From Methylomonas sp. (GTDB taxonomy: Bacteria > Pseudomonadota > Gammaproteobacteria > Methylococcales > Methylomonadaceae): 64,000 bases of DNA. This document shows, in pieces, positions 60,502 to 64,000 of the stretch (its first letter is position 1; each line of letters begins with the position of its first letter). Position numbers and translations under genes: made by a program. The notes beneath the pieces are model-generated. The model worked only from the letters and a program-made list of their open reading frames with translations. It was not told the origin of the DNA and did no database searches. The DNA lies in contig NZ_JALOBS010000005.1 of the NCBI RefSeq assembly GCF_023228165.1, positions 97,325 through 161,324 on the forward strand, given 5' to 3'.

Positions 60502-61494
60502 TTGTGTCAGGCGCGTCAGCGGGTTTATCAAACCGTTAACAGTCAGATGGTGCAGGCCTATTGGCATATCGGTCGATTGATCGTCGAAGACGAACAGCAA
60601 GGGCAACAGCGCGCGGCGTACGGTAAACAGCAGTTGCAACAACTGTCAGAACACTTGACGCGGGAGTTTGGCAAAGGCTTTGACGCACGTAACCTGCGAA
60701 ATATGCGCGCGTTTTATCTAACTTTTCCAAATTGGAACGCAGTGCGTACCGAATTAAGCTGGACTCATTACCGCGTACTGTTACGGCTGGAAAACACGCA
60801 TGCCCGAGACTGGTACATGCAGGAAACCTTAGAACAAAACTGGAGCGCGCGGGCTTTGGAGAGGCAAATCGGCGTGTTGTATTACGAGCGCCTGCTGGCC
60901 AGCCAGGATCGTGCCGCCGTCGAGCAGGAAGCCCAGGCAAAAACCACCGAATTGCGTGTCAGACCGGAAGACTATCTGCGCGATCCCTACGTGCTGGATT
61001 TTCTGAATCTGCCGTCGCAAACCTTTCTGGAAAGCGAGCTGGAACAAGGCCTGATCGATAACTTGCAGCAATTCCTGCTGGAGCTGGGCAAGGGCTTTGC
61101 TTTTGTCGCCCGGCAACAGCGCATCAGCACCGACGACCAGGATTTTTACATCGATCTGGTGTTTTACAACTTCAAGCTCAAATGTTTTTTGCTGATCGAC
61201 TTGAAATTGGGCAAGCTGACCCATCAGGACGTTGGGCAAATGGACAGCTACGTGCGGATTTACGACCGGCATAAAAAAGGCGATGACGATAACCCGACCA
61301 TAGGCCTGATCTTGTGCAGCCAAAAAAGCGAAACCATCGCCAAATATTCGGTACTGGCCGACAACCAACAGCTGTTCGCCGCCAAATATCTGCCGTATTT
61401 GCCGACTGAGGACGAGCTGAGACTCGAACTGGAACGCGAACGGCAATGGGTGCAGCAACGGTTGTTAAAAAAAGGGGATGACTATGACGCTTGA
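60502..61494 (+). CDS. YhcG-family PD-(D/E)XK nuclease (DUF1016)
   Basis: This 330-residue protein has a DUF1016-type N-terminal helical domain (QMVQAYWHIGRLIVEDEQQGQQRAAYGKQ, NLRNMRAFYLTFP) and a C-terminal PD-(D/E)XK nuclease core. FYIDLVFYNFKLKCFLLIDLKLGKLTHQDVGQM carries the Asp and DLK residues. The start is TTG at 60502, and the usual 20-30 residues before ARQRVYQTVNS are missing. The upstream sequence belongs to another gene fragment, so the 5' end looks truncated. YhcG genes frequently sit next to hsdS, as here. Activity is uncertain because of the lost N-terminus. Confidence 0.75.
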   Translation: MCQARQRVYQTVNSQMVQAYWHIGRLIVEDEQQGQQRAAYGKQQLQQLSEHLTREFGKGFDARNLRNMRAFYLTFPNWNAVRTELSWTHYRVLLRLENTHARDWYMQETLEQNWSARALERQIGVLYYERLLASQDRAAVEQEAQAKTTELRVRPEDYLRDPYVLDFLNLPSQTFLESELEQGLIDNLQQFLLELGKGFAFVARQQRISTDDQDFYIDLVFYNFKLKCFLLIDLKLGKLTHQDVGQMDSYVRIYDRHKKGDDDNPTIGLILCSQKSETIAKYSVLADNQQLFAAKYLPYLPTEDELRLELERERQWVQQRLLKKGDDYDA

Positions 61495-61511
61495 ATCGAA
61501 GGAGGCTGGTT

Positions 61512-62718
61512 ATGGTGCCTAAGGGATGGAATAAAATTGCTCTCAAAGATATTTTGGATGGGGGGTATTAAAAATGGATATTCTCCTAATCCATCAGAAA
61601 AATTAACCGGTTATTGGGTGCTGGGGCTTGGTGCGCTCGGTGATGATGGCTTAAATATAGACGGAATAAAACCAGTGGAACCATCTCCAAAGACTCTTGA
61701 TAGCTCTATTAAATGGGGGGACTTTCTCGTTAGTCGCTCCAATACACCTGACAAGGTAGGGCGCTCAATTCGCTTTAAAGGGGAAATTGCCAATTGCTCC
61801 TATCCTGATTTGATGATGCGGTTCAGGATAAATGAACGAATTGCTGATGCTGATTTCATTGAAGCATTTCTAAAGTCGTCGTTAGTTCGCGGCTACTATA
61901 AAAGCTGCGCTGCGGGCAGTAGCAGCACAATGGTAAAAATTAATAAATCTATCGTTGAAAATACACCGCTTGTTTTACCTCCAATCACAGAGCAACAAAA
62001 AATCGCTGAAACACTGGCTACTTGGGATCAGGCCATTGCGACTGCCGAAAAGTTGTTGGTTAATAGTCAACAGCAGAAAAATGCGTTGATACAGCAATTA
62101 CTCTCTGGAAAGAAACGTATTCCAGGCTTTAATGATCCCTGGGCCAAATATAAATTCATAGATATTATTTATGAAATTAAAAAGGATGTGGTTAATAATC
62201 CAAAGGATTATGAATTGCTGTCAGTTAAACTGCACTGCAAGGGAGTTGTTAAAACTGGAAAATATCCAGCAGTAACTGAAAGTAGTCGACCTTATTTTAT
62301 TAGACATGAAGGGGAGTTAATAATCGGAAGACAGAATCTACATAATGGTGGTATTGGGATTGTTCCGAAAGTGGTTGGTGGATGTATTGCTTCAAATGCA
62401 ATATCTAGTTTTGATGTGCATGAAAATGTGTCGAAAAGTTTTATGCTACATATCATGTCCAGACCTCTTTTTTTTACACAAATAGATAATCTAATCGGTG
62501 GAACAGGTCAGAAAGAAATAAGTGTAAATGAGTTGTTAAAACTCAAGATCAAAATTCCCTCATTCGAAGAACAACAACGAATTGCCCGAATATTGACGAC
62601 TTCCGACCGCGAAATCGAAACCCTGCAACAAAAACTCGCCTGCCTGAAACAAGAGAAAAAAGCCCTGATGCAACAATTACTCACTGGCAAACGCCGTGTG
62701 AAGGTGGACGAATCATGA
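61512..62718 (+). pseudogene. hsdS: Type I restriction-modification specificity subunit HsdS, frameshifted at a G tract
   Basis: The gene starts at the ATG at 61512 with a good AAGGAGG upstream and reads MVPKGWNKIALKDILDGG. At a run of six G (61560-61565) the frame breaks into TAT TAA. With one G fewer it continues as IKNGYSPNPSEK into a full two-TRD protein with both conserved repeats (EQQKIAETLATWDQAIATAEKLL with QQLLSGKKR, and EEQQRIARILTTSDREIETLQQKL with QQLLTGKRR). HsdS recognises the DNA target of a type I system. HsdM and HsdR are not in the window. The break may be phase variation, a real mutation or a sequence error. Confidence 0.8.
61560..61565 (+). repeat. G6 homopolymer at the HsdS frameshift
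   Basis: Six consecutive G residues coincide exactly with the point where the two HsdS frames meet. One base less would restore the open frame. Confidence 0.7.
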
Positions 62719-62741
62719 ATCGTGTTTGCGGTGTGTTAGAT

Positions 62742-62902
62742 CCCCTCACCCCAACCCTCTCCCGGAGGGAGAGGGAGCTGACAGCACTGGTTGTTAATGA
62801 AGAGATAGCGCTTATGACAGGGCTGCCAATAGTCAAACAGCTATCTATTTCGAAGCTTGGGCTTAATGCCCTCTCCCTTCGGGAGAGGGCTAGGGTGAGG
62901 GG
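62742..62902. repeat. Inverted-repeat element with two CCCTCTCCC/GGGAGAGGG hairpins
   Basis: The left end (62742-62775) begins CCCCTCACCCCAA and holds a nine-base CCCTCTCCC/GGGAGAGGG stem. The right end (62869-62902) holds the same stem and ends in TAGGGTGAGGGG, so the whole 161-base unit is itself an imperfect inverted repeat. It lies between the HsdS stop and a second copy of the HsdS 3' end. This repeat family is widespread in proteobacteria and often generates spurious frames. Confidence 0.8.
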
Positions 62903-62908
62903 TAATAA

Positions 62909-62969
62909 AAAATCCCTGATGCAACAACTACTCACCGGTAAACGCCGCGTGAAGGTCGATGAATCATGA
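62909..62969 (+). pseudogene. Second copy of the HsdS 3' end
   Basis: These bases encode KKSLMQQLLTGKRRVKVDES and a stop, nearly the same as the last residues of HsdS at 62655-62718. About seven of 65 bases differ, nearly all at third codon positions, so the copy has been under protein-level constraint. It is probably the remnant of a second hsdS gene that the repeat element and deletions have mostly removed. The TGA overlaps the ATG of the Fic gene. Confidence 0.6.
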
Positions 62970-63889
62970 ATACTGCTGTCCGATTCGCCGAAATCAACCG
63001 TCTCAAATCTCGCCTGGACAGCCTGCGGCCGTTGCCGGAACACACCGTCCGTACCCTGCACGAACAGCAAGTGCTGGAATGGACTTACCATTCCAATGCC
63101 ATCGAGGGCAATACCTTAACCTTGAAGGAAACCAAGGTGGTGCTGGAAGGCATTACCATCGGCGGCAAGCCGTTGCGCGAGCATTTCGAGGTGATCAATC
63201 ACAAGCAAGCCATCGATTATGTCGAAGCCATCGTGCAAAACCAGGAGGCCTTGAGCGAGTGGCAAATCAAATCCATTCATCATCTGGTGCTGAAAAACAT
63301 CGACGACCGCAATGCCGGCCAATACCGGCAAGAAAACGTGGTGATGGCCGGTACCGAGCATCTGCCGCCGGATTATTTCAAGGTGCCGGAGGCGATGGCG
63401 GGATTGATGGACTGGTATCGGCAAGCGACTGGCTTGGATTCCCCACATCCTAATATTGCTGACTCAAGCAGAATAAAGCCCTCTCCGGAGGGAGAGGGTT
63501 GGGTGAGGGGAAATTTAAACAAGGAAGAAAGTTTTATTAGTTCCCCTCATCCTAACCTTCTCCCTGAGGGAGAAGGAGCTGTCTATTTTGAGTCAGAGGC
63601 CGCAATTGCGATGCACCCGGTGGAATGCGCCGCCCGACTTCACGTCGATTTCGTCGGTATCCATCCGTTTGTCGATGGCAATGGTCGTACCTCGCGCTTG
63701 TTGATGAACTTTGAACTGATGCGGCGCGGCTTTCTGCCGGTAATCATTCCGGTCGAGAATCGCCTGGCCTATTACGATGCCCTGGATACCGTGCATACCA
63801 GCGGCGATTACAGCCTGTTTATCGAACTAGTAGCCAGCCTGGAGCAAGCCACCTTGGAACGTTATCTGCGGATCGTGCCCGGCGAGTGA
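62966..63889 (+). CDS. Fic-family protein with an in-frame repeat insertion
   Basis: The 307-residue protein is a Fic enzyme that usually transfers AMP to target proteins. The N-terminal helical part contains WTYHSNAIEGNTLTLKET, the autoinhibitory (S/T)xxxE(G/N)-type helix (SNAIEGN). The catalytic motif is HPFVDGNGRTSRLLMN. Between LMDWYRQATG and EAAIAMHPVECAARLH an additional approximately 48 residues (SPHPNIADSS to LLPEGEGAVYFES) come from a palindromic repeat element read in frame (63441-63590). The start ATG overlaps the HsdS-tail stop. Fic genes often sit at the edge of type I restriction loci. Whether the insert is tolerated is unknown. Confidence 0.85.
   Translation: MNTAVRFAEINRLKSRLDSLRPLPEHTVRTLHEQQVLEWTYHSNAIEGNTLTLKETKVVLEGITIGGKPLREHFEVINHKQAIDYVEAIVQNQEALSEWQIKSIHHLVLKNIDDRNAGQYRQENVVMAGTEHLPPDYFKVPEAMAGLMDWYRQATGLDSPHPNIADSSRIKPSPEGEGWVRGNLNKEESFISSPHPNLLPEGEGAVYFESEAAIAMHPVECAARLHVDFVGIHPFVDGNGRTSRLLMNFELMRRGFLPVIIPVENRLAYYDALDTVHTSGDYSLFIELVASLEQATLERYLRIVPGE
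63479..63576. repeat. Palindromic repeat pair inside the Fic gene
   Basis: CCCTCTCC/GGGAGAGGG (63479-63498) and CCTTCTCCC/GGGAGAAGG (63556-63576) are two hairpins of the same family as those at 62742-62902, with GGGTGAGGGG and CCCCTCATCC facing each other between them. The whole insert, about 63441-63590, leaves the Fic reading frame open. Confidence 0.8.
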
Positions 63890-63906
63890 CGGCTTCCGGC
63901 GGTAAA

Positions 63907-63935
63907 GATTATTCACCATCCCTGAGTGAATAATC
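63907..63935. repeat. Hairpin downstream of the Fic gene
   Basis: GATTATTCAC (63907-63916) and GTGAATAATC (63926-63935) form a perfect ten-base stem with a nine-base loop, 17 bases after the Fic stop. No T tract follows, so termination is uncertain. The remaining bases to 64000 contain a smaller CCGT/ACGG palindrome and no recognisable gene. Confidence 0.55.
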
Positions 63936-64000
63936 GCGCCTACACCGTCACGGTGATTGCCTTCGGCGGCCCTGGCCGTCCGCGTCACCTCGGCTTTGAC

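Noticed and set aside
62715..62969. Independent 84-residue protein between HsdS and Fic
   Set aside because: Its first two-thirds is repeat sequence (PLTPTLSRREREL type) and its end is the copied HsdS tail, so it is a chance frame.
62742..63590. CRISPR array
   Set aside because: The repeated hairpins are few, unequally spaced, and are palindromic dispersed elements with no unique spacers between direct repeats.
1..64000. tRNA and rRNA genes
   Set aside because: No cloverleaf with a TTCRANNC arm and acceptor stem, and no rRNA-like stretch, was recognised in any intergenic region.

Overview
The window looks like a chromosomal segment of a gammaproteobacterium. The rpoZ-spoT block, the birA-coaX pair, tusDC, bepA, ubiC and a YrdA-type gamma carbonic anhydrase are all gammaproteobacterial in kind. 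The mix with Hyf-like respiratory genes, a group 2-like uptake hydrogenase and a CarH-type B12 photoreceptor regulator fits my impression of Methylococcales (methanotroph) genomes. That last step is inference: no pmo or mxa gene is present, so the genus is not fixed.

Layout. 0-13 kb is a mostly housekeeping region: a MerR/B12 regulator, a minus-strand birA-coaX-SPOR operon, a PilZ protein, tusDC without tusB, bepA, a candidate Hfq-binding small RNA, then rpoZ-spoT-ridA-recG. 13-19.6 kb is accessory: an AbiL-like RloA/RloB defence pair, a duplicated and decayed REP-associated transposase (RAYT), a Na/Pi cotransporter-family gene, and about 0.9 kb of gene debris. 19.7-27.2 kb is a co-directional carbohydrate cluster: a gluconate-dehydrogenase-subunit-3-like protein with a glycogen-binding-like domain, a GMC oxidoreductase, two related cupin proteins and a secreted alpha-amylase. 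27.7-36.8 kb holds a SulP anion transporter followed by hyfBCEFGI-like genes. They encode a membrane complex related to hydrogenase-4 and complex I, but its large subunit lacks the nickel-binding cysteines.

37.1-49.6 kb is the most unusual part. Seven co-directional genes look like an immune or conflict island: a SLOG-like protein, a membrane protein, a 1054-residue SEFIR-STAND-Roc-COR-TIR protein, a patatin phospholipase, a deoxyribosyltransferase/TIR-like protein with a TRAFs-binding helical domain, a second TRAFs-binding protein fused to a patatin domain and a membrane tail, and a polytopic membrane protein with a cytosolic signalling-like domain. The Roc-COR-TIR half of the large protein is markedly AT-rich next to its flanks, which suggests module exchange.

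49.8-59.5 kb returns to metabolism: ubiC, a zinc alcohol dehydrogenase, a minus-strand [NiFe] hydrogenase operon (small subunit, large subunit, maturation protease) that runs into a PAS-GGDEF-EAL gene broken by one in-frame stop, a zinc-ribbon/SPFH pair, and a gamma carbonic anhydrase. 59.5-64 kb is a degraded mobile and defence zone: an integron-integrase remnant, an IS5-like transposase remnant, a metallo-hydrolase fragment, a YhcG-type PD-(D/E)XK nuclease, an HsdS gene frameshifted at a G tract, and a Fic gene that carries a palindromic repeat element inside its reading frame. I found no tRNA, rRNA or CRISPR array.
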